A stretch of DNA of 64,000 nt, from positions 1-64,000 of the forward strand of contig NZ_JAATJS010000004.1 in NCBI RefSeq assembly GCF_011777495.1, read 5' to 3'. This document shows positions 33,115 through 41,505 of the stretch, piece after piece. Below the pieces are notes generated by a model. The model did not search any database and had not been told where the DNA came from. It saw only the letters and a program-made list of their open reading frames with translations. The translations under genes were made by a program, and so were the position numbers. This stretch comes from Microvirga terricola (GTDB lineage: Bacteria > Pseudomonadota > Alphaproteobacteria > Rhizobiales > Beijerinckiaceae). How positions within the stretch are numbered: the first letter of the stretch is position 1; the number at the start of each line of letters is the position of its first letter.

Positions 33115-35712
33115 TTACTCGCCGCTCAACACCGACTTGGCCTTTGACCACCAGCCGGCCCGCTTCGGGCGGTCGGGGTCGACGGGTGTCAGGACGACGG
33201 CGACCGGCTCGGGCTCCGGGATGACGGGAGCAGGCGCCACGGGAGCTTCCTCAGCGACCGGGGCAGGAGCGGGTGTAGGCTCAGGGGCTGCGGGCCGCTC
33301 CGCTGCTTTCACGGGAGCCTCTTCCGGGCTGCCAATGGCCTCAGCCAAAGCCGCTTCCACGGCCTCGACGCTCGGGCCGACGAAACCTTCCTCGACCGCG
33401 AACTCGACCAGCGATTCCTCGCGGCCACGGCCACGGCCGCCGCGACGGCCCCGGCGGCGACGGCGTCCGCTGCCTTCGCCTGCAGGCTCGGCGGCTTCAG
33501 CGGCCTCAGCGCCTTCAGCAGCAACGGGCTCCTCGCCCTCGGCGGCCTCTTCGCCGGCCTCGGCCTCTTCACCGCCCTCGGGGGCGCCTTCACCGGCCTC
33601 CCGGTCGCGGCCGCGACGGCGGCGACGGCGGCGACGACGGCGACCCCCGCCTTCGCCTTCGCCTTCTTCGGCGCGCTCCTCGTTGGCCCGCGCTTCCTCG
33701 ACGGCCTCTTCCTCGGTCTCTTCGATCTCGGCCTCGACTTCGTCCGGCGGCAGGATCGCGTCGATCTGGATGCCGGTGACGGCGGCTTTGTGCTCCAGCC
33801 GCAGGGCGGGCTCGCCGCGGTCGATGGCGAAAGTCGTCGTGCCGGTCAGGCTGTCATCGGGAACGATGGCAATTGCCACGCCGAACCGGGTTTCGAGATC
33901 GCGCAGGTGAACGCGCTTCTGGTTGAGGATGTAGAACGCCGCCTCCATCCGGGTCCGGACGATGAGGTTGTAGCCCGCGTTCTTGATGAGCGTTTCCTCA
34001 ATCGAGCGCAGCACGTGCAGCGCGACGGACGGCGTCGAGCGCACGGTGCCGATGCCGGCGCAATGCGGGCAGGGGACGGAGGAGGATTCGAGCACGCCGG
34101 TGCGGATGCGCTGGCGCGACATTTCGAGAAGACCGAAGGGCGAGATGCGGCCCACCTGGATGCGCGCGCGGTCGTTCTTCAGGCACTCGTTCAGCTTCTT
34201 CTCGACGGCGCGGTTGTTGCGCTTTTCTTCCATGTCGATGAAGTCGATGACCACGAGGCCCGCAAGGTCGCGCAGGCGCAGCTGGCGTGCGATTTCTTCC
34301 GCTGCTTCGAGGTTTGTGCGCAGCGCTGTGTCTTCGATGTTGTGCTCGCGCGTCGAGCGGCCCGAGTTCACGTCGATGGAAACGAGCGCTTCCGTCGGGT
34401 TGATGACGAGATAGCCGCCCGATTTCAGTGTGACGTGGTTCGAGAACATCGCGTCGAGCTGCGCTTCGACACCATACTTCGCGAAGAGCGGCTGCTGGTC
34501 GCGATAGGGCTGGACGATCTTGGCATGGCTCGGCATGAGCATGCGCATGAAGTCCTTGGCCTCGCGATAGCCGTCCTCGCCGGAAACGAGAACGTCGTCG
34601 ATGTCCTTGTTGTAGAGGTCGCGGATGGCGCGCTTGATGAGCGAGCCTTCCTCATAGACCAGAGCGGGAGCCGAGGAGTTGAGCGTCAGCTCGCGCACGC
34701 TCTCCCACATACGCATCAGATATTCGTAGTCTCGCTTGATTTCCGGCTTGGTGCGGGAGGCACCGGCCGTGCGCAGGATGATGCCCATTCCCTCCGGAAC
34801 CTCGAGCTCCTGGGCGATTTCCTTCAGGCGCTTGCGGTCGGCGGCGTTGGTGATCTTGCGGGAAATGCCGCCGCCCCGGCCCGTATTGGGCATGAGCACG
34901 GAATAACGGCCCGCGAGCGACAGGTAGGTGGTCAGGGCCGCGCCCTTGTTGCCGCGCTCTTCCTTGACGACCTGGACCAGCAGCACCTGGCGACGCTTAA
35001 TGACTTCCTGGATCTTGTACTGCTTGCGCGGGGTGCGCGGGCGCTGGGGAAGATCGTCCGCCACGTCGCTGCCGCCGAGCTGCTCGACGATGTCTTCCTC
35101 GCCGTGCTCGTCGTCTTCACCATGGTCATCCTCGCCATGGTCGCCGTCCTCGTGCTCCTCGGCGGGAGCAGCCTTGCTCTCGGTCGCTTCCTCGTCGGAG
35201 TCGGCCTCTTCGGAAACCTCCTCACCCTGGACCAGCTCAAGCGTTTCGCCGGACAGCACGATCTCCGTGGTCTCGCCGGCCTCCTCGCCGTCAGCGGGAG
35301 CGGCGGCCTCTTCGGAGCCGGCCTCGGCTTCGGAGGAGGTGACCGTCTCGGCGCTCCGAGCGCGCTTCGAGGCGCCGCGGCGGCGGTTGCGGCGGCGCTC
35401 TTCCTCGCGCTCTTCCTCGGCCTGAGCCTCGGCCTCGGCCTCGAGAAGAGCCTGTCGGTCGGCGACCGGGATCTGGTAGTAATCGGGATGGATTTCGCTG
35501 AATGCGAGGAAGCCGTGGCGGTTTCCGCCATATTCGACGAACGCGGCCTGGAGGGACGGTTCGACCCGCGTCACTTTCGCGAGATAGATATTGCCGCGTA
35601 ACTGCTTCCGGTTAGCGGATTCGAAGTCGAATTCTTCGACCTTCTGACCACGCACCACCACGACCCGGGTTTCTTCCGGGTGGGAGGCATCGATAAGCAT
35701 CTTGTTTGCCAT
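33115..35712 (-). CDS. rne: Ribonuclease E
   Basis: ATG 35712 is used; the frame opens 23 codons earlier without a ribosome binding site. The 865-residue protein starts MANKMLIDASHPEETRVVVV, the family start. The S1 domain lies around 35-120, with a long acidic insert of about 150 residues (Glu/Asp-rich) within it, typical of alphaproteobacteria. The catalytic DNase I-like part includes VVIDFIDMEEKRNN, with metal-binding aspartates, and the zinc-link is CPHC near 540. After about 640 there is a disordered scaffold: Glu-rich, then an Arg-rich stretch of more than ten arginines for RNA binding, then a Pro/Ala tail. It is the core endonuclease of mRNA decay and rRNA processing. Confidence 0.95.
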   Translation of the reverse strand: MANKMLIDASHPEETRVVVVRGQKVEEFDFESANRKQLRGNIYLAKVTRVEPSLQAAFVEYGGNRHGFLAFSEIHPDYYQIPVADRQALLEAEAEAQAEEEREEERRRNRRRGASKRARSAETVTSSEAEAGSEEAAAPADGEEAGETTEIVLSGETLELVQGEEVSEEADSDEEATESKAAPAEEHEDGDHGEDDHGEDDEHGEEDIVEQLGGSDVADDLPQRPRTPRKQYKIQEVIKRRQVLLVQVVKEERGNKGAALTTYLSLAGRYSVLMPNTGRGGGISRKITNAADRKRLKEIAQELEVPEGMGIILRTAGASRTKPEIKRDYEYLMRMWESVRELTLNSSAPALVYEEGSLIKRAIRDLYNKDIDDVLVSGEDGYREAKDFMRMLMPSHAKIVQPYRDQQPLFAKYGVEAQLDAMFSNHVTLKSGGYLVINPTEALVSIDVNSGRSTREHNIEDTALRTNLEAAEEIARQLRLRDLAGLVVIDFIDMEEKRNNRAVEKKLNECLKNDRARIQVGRISPFGLLEMSRQRIRTGVLESSSVPCPHCAGIGTVRSTPSVALHVLRSIEETLIKNAGYNLIVRTRMEAAFYILNQKRVHLRDLETRFGVAIAIVPDDSLTGTTTFAIDRGEPALRLEHKAAVTGIQIDAILPPDEVEAEIEETEEEAVEEARANEERAEEGEGEGGGRRRRRRRRRRGRDREAGEGAPEGGEEAEAGEEAAEGEEPVAAEGAEAAEAAEPAGEGSGRRRRRGRRGGRGRGREESLVEFAVEEGFVGPSVEAVEAALAEAIGSPEEAPVKAAERPAAPEPTPAPAPVAEEAPVAPAPVIPEPEPVAVVLTPVDPDRPKRAGWWSKAKSVLSGE

Positions 35713-36318
35713 GTTGGACTCTCGACATGGCGACCGAGGGCAGGATCTGAGGCAGGAGCCGCGTTGAGGACGGGCGGCCACGCCGCGAAAGCGCGCGGCG
35801 GGCTGAAATTGCGTTCGGATTGCTGTCGATCGCCATCGTGCGCCTCATTGGGGCGCATTCTGGGTTAAACGGGGCCGACGCCATGCCGGGTTGAGCGGAA
35901 CATGAGCGGGCGCGAAACCGATCGCGCAAATCGAACGGCGCTTTGACGAGAGTCAGATCTGACTTCGCTTGCGCAACCATTCAACGACGGCCCTTTCGAA
36001 AGCGATGAGCCGGATAACCGGCCACCGGTATTTTCGCGATGAAACATCGCACTTTGAGCCTGTCCGCGAGCCTGTAGAGGGTGACGGGGGTCCTGAGGAT
36101 CGGTCAACACAACCGTCTCCTCGGACCCGCCGTCAGATTCGGCCATGCCGGACGGGGTCCTCATCATTACAGATTGAACGGGGCATTTGGCAAGCCGCTG
36201 GGACACTGTGCCTTCATTGCAACAGTGTCCAGGTAAACGCTCCGTCGCGCATGAGGCTTCATTAACCAAGCGCGACCTATGAGATAGGAGGGCGCTTGGA
36301 AACAGCCAGCGATCGGGA
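35713..36318. promoter_or_regulatory. Long divergent intergenic region of rne and amidase
   Basis: About 600 bases without a gene separate rne from the divergent amidase gene. Long leaders are typical for rne, whose product controls its own mRNA. A strong hairpin lies in the middle (listed on its own). I found no clear promoter boxes. Confidence 0.5.
36082..36135. ncRNA. Stable hairpin in the rne/amidase intergenic region
   Basis: Paired blocks run TGACGG/CCGTCA, GGGTCC/GGACCC, GAGGA/TCCTC and CGGT/ACCG, around a CAACACA loop, with only single-base bulges or short mismatches. This gives about 21 base pairs. No T-run follows on either strand, so it is not a plain terminator. It lies about 370 bases upstream of the rne start and may be a cis-acting target for RNase E. 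Confidence 0.45.
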
Positions 36319-37563
36319 ATGCGTATTTCGCCCTTCATAAGCCTTATACGGCTTTGCCTTGTGGCCACACTCGCGCTGGCGGGCAGCGGGATCGCGCGGG
36401 CGGCTGGGCCGGAGGCCAAGGGCGATAAGGCAGTGGCTATCGCAGTGGCGGTCGATGTCGAGGCTGCCAAGACCCGCTTGAAGGTCACGCTGTCGAAGCC
36501 CGTCGCTGCCAAGGCCTATCTGATGGAACGTCCCGACCGGGTGATCGTGGACCTGCCCGAGGTGGCGTTCCACCTTCCCGCTGAGACGGGGCGCAAACGG
36601 GAAGGGCTGATAGCGTCCTACCGCTACGGTCTTTTCGCTCCCGGTCGGTCGCGGATGGTTGTCGACCTGTCGCAACCGGCTGTCGTGTCCGCTGTCCGGG
36701 TCGACCAGAACGCTCCCAGTGGAGCGCTTCTGACCATCGAATTGACGAAGGTGGAGCGGGACGAGTTCCGCCGCGCCGCTTCGGAGAGTTCTCCTCAGGC
36801 CGCCAAGCAGGCCGCCGCGGAACCGGCGATCTCCAAGGATGCCAAGGACACGCGGCCCGTCATCATGATCGATCCTGGCCATGGCGGCGTCGATCCGGGC
36901 GCTGCGGCGCTGACCGGCATGGTCGAGAAGGATCTGGTCCTCTCCTTTGCCCAGCAATTGAAGAAGAAGCTCGAGGCGCAGGGGCATTACCGCGTTCTGA
37001 TGACCCGCGATCAGGACGTCTTCATTTCGCTTGGCGATCGGGTTCGGACCGCGCGGGCGGCGAAGGCCGATCTTTTCATCTCGATCCATGCCGACTCGAT
37101 CTCCGGCGGCCAGGATGTGCGGGGTCTGACGGTCTATACCGGCGCGGAGCGCGCCTCGGACGCCGATTCCGCGAAGCTGGCGGACCGGGAAAACAAGGCG
37201 GACGCCATCGCGGGCGTGGAATCCGGGGATGCGGCGGACGATGTCATGGATATCCTCCAGGAACTGACCTTGCGGGAAACTCGGAGTTTCTCGCACGGCT
37301 TCGCGAACCGGCTGGTGGGGGAGCTGGACTCCATCGCCCGGCTCAACAAGAACCCGAGGCGTGAGGCGGGTTTCAGGGTGTTGAGGGCGCACGACGTGCC
37401 GTCCGTGCTGGTGGAGCTGGGCTATCTGTCGAGCAAGCAGGACCTGGACCAGCTCATGTCGGACGAGTGGCGCGGCAAGATGATCTCGGCCATGGCGGTC
37501 GCTGTGGAAAGATTTTTTTCCACGCGGCTTGCTCGTCAGGGTCCCGCCGCAGTTTTACCATAG
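36319..37563 (+). CDS. amiC: N-acetylmuramoyl-L-alanine amidase
   Basis: The 414 residues begin with a signal peptide (about 1-30, ending SGIARA). An AMIN domain follows (about 45-145) that holds the enzyme at the septum or the wall. The amidase_3 domain runs from about 180: VIMIDPGHGGVDPGA with the first zinc histidine, then the zinc Glu region, DLFISIHADS with the second histidine, and VLVELGYLSSKQDLDQL with the catalytic Glu. The enzyme cuts the amide between MurNAc and L-Ala and helps daughter cells separate. The gene ends 147 bases before the PBP1A gene in the same direction. AmiA/B/C cannot be told apart from this alone. Confidence 0.88.
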   Translation: MRISPFISLIRLCLVATLALAGSGIARAAGPEAKGDKAVAIAVAVDVEAAKTRLKVTLSKPVAAKAYLMERPDRVIVDLPEVAFHLPAETGRKREGLIASYRYGLFAPGRSRMVVDLSQPAVVSAVRVDQNAPSGALLTIELTKVERDEFRRAASESSPQAAKQAAAEPAISKDAKDTRPVIMIDPGHGGVDPGAAALTGMVEKDLVLSFAQQLKKKLEAQGHYRVLMTRDQDVFISLGDRVRTARAAKADLFISIHADSISGGQDVRGLTVYTGAERASDADSAKLADRENKADAIAGVESGDAADDVMDILQELTLRETRSFSHGFANRLVGELDSIARLNKNPRREAGFRVLRAHDVPSVLVELGYLSSKQDLDQLMSDEWRGKMISAMAVAVERFFSTRLARQGPAAVLP

Positions 37564-37710
37564 ATAGAGTGTGGATAGCCGTGGCGGGGACGTGATTCCT
37601 CCGCTAACAGGGCGATAAGGACGGATGTCCCGATTGCCCTCCAACCCAGATCGGCGTTTGCAGATCAGCATAACCGTGCGCCGCCGGCGCCGATAACGGA
37701 ATACCTACGG

Positions 37711-40161
37711 ATGCGCTTCGTCCTACGATTCTTCGGTTTCCTGTTCAGCGTCGGGGCGATCTGCTTCCTGATCGGCGCCCTCGGGCTGGCCTATGGCTAC
37801 TGGATGTACTCGAAGGATCTGCCGGATCACGCGCAGCTCGCGAACTACGAGCCGCCGATCATGACGCGCGTTCATGCGTCGGATGGTAGCCTGATTGCCG
37901 AATATGCTCGCGAGCGCCGCCTCTATGTGCCGATCCAGGCGATCCCCAAGCTGGTCGTTGCCGCGTTTCTGTCGGCGGAAGACAAGAACTTCTACAAGCA
38001 CCCGGGCATCGACCCGGAAGGCATCGTGCGCGCCATCGTCGCGAACCTCCGATCCGGTGGCAAACAGGGCGCTTCGACGATCACCCAGCAGGTGGCCAAG
38101 AACTTTCTTGTCGGCAACGAGCGGAGTTACGAGCGCAAGATCCGCGAGGCGCTGATTGCCCTGAGGATGGAGTCGACCTTCTCGAAGGACAAGATTCTTG
38201 AGCTCTACCTGAACGAGATTTTCCTCGGGACACTTACCCCCGGGCGCAACCTGCACGGCGTCGCGGCCGCGGCTCTCGATTATTTCGGCAAGTCCGTCCA
38301 CGAACTGAGCCTGTCCGAGGTGGCTTATATCGCCGCGCTGCCCAAGGGGCCCAACAATTACCATCCGTTCCGCCAGCGCCAGGCGGCGGTCGAGCGTCGC
38401 AACTGGGTGATCGACCGCATGGCCGAGAACGGCTACGTCTCGCGCCAGGACGCCGATGCGGCCAAGAAGACGCCGCTCGGGGTCAACCCGCGCGTTGTCT
38501 CGCCCAACAGCATTGCGTCCGGCTATTTCGCCGAAGGCGTGCGCCGCGACATCGCGGAGCGCTACGGCGAGCAGAAGCTCTATGAAGGCGGCCTGCTGAT
38601 CCGTTCGACCCTTGACCCGAAGATGCAGGCTATGGCCCGCAAGGCGCTGGTCGACGGCCTCGTGCGCTTTGACGAGGCACGGGGATGGCGCGGCTCTCAC
38701 CACAAGCTCGATCTGACCGCCCGCGAATGGGGTCTGGCTCTCGCCGAAATGCCGGCCCCGGCCGATGTGCAGCCCTGGCGCATGGCCGTGGTGTTGGAAG
38801 TCTCGGGCGGGCGCGCCCGCATCGGCCTCCAGCCCAAGAAGGAGGCCTCGGGTCAGGTCTCGCGCGACCGCGAAACCGGCTTCGTCACAGCAGACGGCGT
38901 GAAGTGGACGCGCCGCCCGGTTGAAAAGGCCGTGTCGGTCGGCGACGTGGTGTATGTGGATCTGCTCGACGCGAAGAACGCGCAGTTCCGCCTGCGCCAG
39001 ATCCCCGAGATTTCGGGCGCCATCGTCGCCATGGACCCCTATACGGGCCGCGTGCACGCCATGGTCGGCGGCTTCTCCTTCGACCAGAGCGAGTTCAACC
39101 GCGCGACGCAAGCGATGCGTCAGCCCGGCTCCTCGTTCAAGCCCATCGTCTATGCCACGGCCCTCGACAACGGCTACACCTCGTCGAGCCAGATCTTGGA
39201 CGCACCCTTCGTCCTCGACATGGGGCCGGGGCAGGCGGCCTGGGCGCCGTCGAACTATGATGGCAAGTCGGCGGGCCTGCGCACCCTGCGCTATGGCATC
39301 GAGCATTCGAAGAACCTGATGACGGTGCGCCTGGCGAACGAGGTCGGCATGCCCTCTATCGTCGAATATGCCCGCCGTTTTGGTGTCTATGACGACATGC
39401 TGCCGCTGCTCTCCATGTCGCTCGGCGCGGGCGAAACGACCGTCATGCGCATGACGGCCGCCTATTCCATGTTCGTGAACGGCGGGCGGCGCATCAAGCC
39501 TACCCTGATCGACCAGATTCAGGACCGTACCGGCAAGACCATCTACCGGCACGACGACCGCAAGTGCTCCGCTTGCGACGTGAATCAATGGGACGGTGGC
39601 GCCGCGCCCAAGCTGATCGACAGCCGCGAGCAGGTGCTCGACCCGCTGACTGCCTATCAGATGACCTCGATCCTCGAGGGCGTCGTGCAACGCGGCACCG
39701 CGCAGAGCGTCAAGGCGGTCGGCAAGCCGCTCGCCGGCAAGACCGGCACGACCAACGACGCGAAGGACGTGTGGTTCGTCGGCTTCTCGCCGGACCTCGC
39801 AGTCGGCGTGTTCCTCGGCTACGACAAGCCGCAATCGCTCGGCAGCGCCGCGACGGCGGGCCAATATGCGGCTCCCGTGTTCCGCGATTTCATGCAGCTG
39901 GCGTTGAAGGACAAGCCTGCGACGCCGTTCCGCGTGCCGGCCGGCATCAAGCTCATCCGCGTCAACGCCTCCACCGGCACCCGCGCCGGGGCAGGCGAAG
40001 GCGGTGGCGTCATCGTCGAGGCGTTCAAGCCGGGCACCGGCCCGCCGGAGACCTACAACCCGGTTGAGATCGATCCGGCGACGGGTATGCCGGTGGGGCC
40101 GCAGACCGGTATGCCTCCGGGACCGCAGGCAGTCGGCGCGGGCACCGGCGGATTGTATTAG
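37711..40161 (+). CDS. mrcA: Penicillin-binding protein 1A
   Basis: The 816-residue bifunctional enzyme polymerises glycan strands and crosslinks peptides. Residues 8-30 are the membrane anchor. The glycosyltransferase domain has AFLSAEDKNFYKHPGID (catalytic Glu) near 88-104 and GASTITQQVAKNFL near 130. The transpeptidase has QPGSSFKPIVYAT (Ser-x-x-Lys), HSKNLMT (SKN) and GKTGTTNDAKDVWFVG (KTG) near 470-690. An OB-like insert is between the two. The C-terminal 60 residues are Gly/Pro-rich. It follows the amidase gene, so two wall genes stand together. Confidence 0.95.
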   Translation: MRFVLRFFGFLFSVGAICFLIGALGLAYGYWMYSKDLPDHAQLANYEPPIMTRVHASDGSLIAEYARERRLYVPIQAIPKLVVAAFLSAEDKNFYKHPGIDPEGIVRAIVANLRSGGKQGASTITQQVAKNFLVGNERSYERKIREALIALRMESTFSKDKILELYLNEIFLGTLTPGRNLHGVAAAALDYFGKSVHELSLSEVAYIAALPKGPNNYHPFRQRQAAVERRNWVIDRMAENGYVSRQDADAAKKTPLGVNPRVVSPNSIASGYFAEGVRRDIAERYGEQKLYEGGLLIRSTLDPKMQAMARKALVDGLVRFDEARGWRGSHHKLDLTAREWGLALAEMPAPADVQPWRMAVVLEVSGGRARIGLQPKKEASGQVSRDRETGFVTADGVKWTRRPVEKAVSVGDVVYVDLLDAKNAQFRLRQIPEISGAIVAMDPYTGRVHAMVGGFSFDQSEFNRATQAMRQPGSSFKPIVYATALDNGYTSSSQILDAPFVLDMGPGQAAWAPSNYDGKSAGLRTLRYGIEHSKNLMTVRLANEVGMPSIVEYARRFGVYDDMLPLLSMSLGAGETTVMRMTAAYSMFVNGGRRIKPTLIDQIQDRTGKTIYRHDDRKCSACDVNQWDGGAAPKLIDSREQVLDPLTAYQMTSILEGVVQRGTAQSVKAVGKPLAGKTGTTNDAKDVWFVGFSPDLAVGVFLGYDKPQSLGSAATAGQYAAPVFRDFMQLALKDKPATPFRVPAGIKLIRVNASTGTRAGAGEGGGVIVEAFKPGTGPPETYNPVEIDPATGMPVGPQTGMPPGPQAVGAGTGGLY

Positions 40162-40166
40162 CCGTC

Positions 40167-40188
40167 ACGCCTCCCATATGGGAGGCGT
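40167..40188. terminator. Palindromic hairpin after PBP1A
   Basis: A 22-base perfect palindrome, ACGCCTCCCATATGGGAGGCGT, five bases after the stop. No T-run follows, so it is a weak terminator or an mRNA 3' end stabiliser. Confidence 0.5.
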
Positions 40189-40323
40189 CCTCCAAAAGCT
40201 CGCAGATGCGCGACCGCGACGTTATCGTCGCGGTTTTGCGTCCATGCGGCGGACGGCTCCTTTACACCCGGCGGCGCTCCCCTTAAGACGCCGCTTCACA
40301 TGAGATGGGCCTGAATCAGAACC

Positions 40324-41452
40324 ATGCGCGCCGAAATCCAACACCTCGTAGATGAGACCAAGCAGTCAGTCGGGCTGCTGAGGAGGCATCTTTGACTGGG
40401 ATACTGCCCAGCGACGCCTCGCCGAACTGAATTCCTTCACCGAAAATCCCGACTTCTGGAACGATGCCGACGTCGCGCAGAAGGTCATGCGCGAGCGCAC
40501 CGCGCTGGAAGACCAGATCACCGCCATCAAGCGTCTGGAGCAGGAGCTTGACGATGCGATCACGCTGATCGAACTCGGCGAGGTCGAGGACGACGCGGAC
40601 ACTGTCAAGGAAGGCGAGGACGTGATCCGCGCCTTGCAGGACGAGGCGGCGCGCCGTCAGGTCGAGACACTGCTCTCTGGCGAAGCGGATACGAACGACA
40701 CCTATCTCGAAGTGCATTCCGGCGCGGGCGGCACAGAGAGCCAGGATTGGGCCTCGATGCTTCAGCGCATGTATGCCCGCTGGGGCGAGCGGCGGAAGTA
40801 CAAGGTCGAGCTTCTCGAAATCACCGACGGCGAAGAGGCCGGCATCAAGAGCGCTACGCTCCTGATCAAAGGCCACAACGCTTATGGCTGGCTCAAGACC
40901 GAGTCCGGCGTGCACCGCTTGGTGCGCATCTCGCCTTACGACTCGAACGCGCGCCGTCACACGAGCTTTGCCTCCGTGTGGGTCTATCCGGTCGTTGATG
41001 ACCGCATCGACATCGAGATCAAGGAATCCGATTGCCGGATCGATACGTTCCGCTCCTCCGGCGCAGGCGGCCAGCACGTCAACACGACGGACTCGGCGGT
41101 GCGCATCACCCACATTCCGAGTGGCATTGTCGTGGCCTGCCAGCAGGAGCGCTCCCAGCACAAGAACCGGGCGACTGCTTGGAACATGCTGCGCGCGCGC
41201 CTCTACGAAGCCGAGCTGAAAAAGCGCGAAGAGAAGGCTAACGCGGAGGCCGCCTCCAAGACCGAAATCGGCTGGGGCCACCAGATCCGTTCCTACGTGC
41301 TGCAGCCCTATCAGCTCGTGAAGGACCTGCGCACAGGCCACCAGTCGACAAGCCCGCAGGATGTGCTCGACGGCGAGCTCGATCCCTTCATCGAGGCGTC
41401 GCTCGCGCATCGCGTCTATGGCGGTGCCGACGCGGTCGAGGATATCGATTAA
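40324..41452 (+). CDS. prfB: Peptide chain release factor 2 with programmed +1 frameshift
   Basis: The reading is ATG 40324 to CTT 40390-40392, then a +1 step over T 40393, and GAC 40394 onward to 41452, about 375 residues. The shift site is CTT TGA C. An internal AGGAGG lies at 40381-40386, three bases before CTT. RF2 itself reads the UGA, so low RF2 favours the shift: classic autoregulation. Downstream are [14 protein letters not shown] with the catalytic GGQ further on ([19 protein letters not shown]), and [10 protein letters not shown]2 ends translation at UGA and UAA. The sequence after 40487 alone would miss the first part. Confidence 0.95.
40381..40396 (+). promoter_or_regulatory. prfB: prfB recoding site
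   Basis: AGGAGG (40381-40386), a CAT codon, then CTT TGA C. The Shine-Dalgarno-like element at this short distance pushes the ribosome forward by one base. The reading frame on either side encodes the RF2 sequence, LLRRHL then DWDTAQRRL. Confidence 0.95.
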
Positions 41453-41456
41453 AACG

Positions 41457-41486
41457 AAAAGGCCCACTCGATCGAGTGGGCCTTTT
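41457..41486. terminator. Bidirectional terminator of prfB and the M10 gene
   Basis: AAAAGGCCCACTCGA and its perfect mirror TCGAGTGGGCCTTTT, with a T-run on either strand. It lies five bases after the prfB stop and 20 bases after the stop of the convergent protease gene. Confidence 0.9.
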
Positions 41487-41505
41487 TAGTTGCAGGTGTC
41501 AGAGT

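Noticed and set aside
33790-35601. 603-residue plus-strand frame opposite rne
   Set aside because: Antisense shadow of the highly biased rne sequence.
37723-39864. 713-residue minus-strand frame opposite PBP1A
   Set aside because: Antisense shadow; PBP1A has all family motifs in its own frame.
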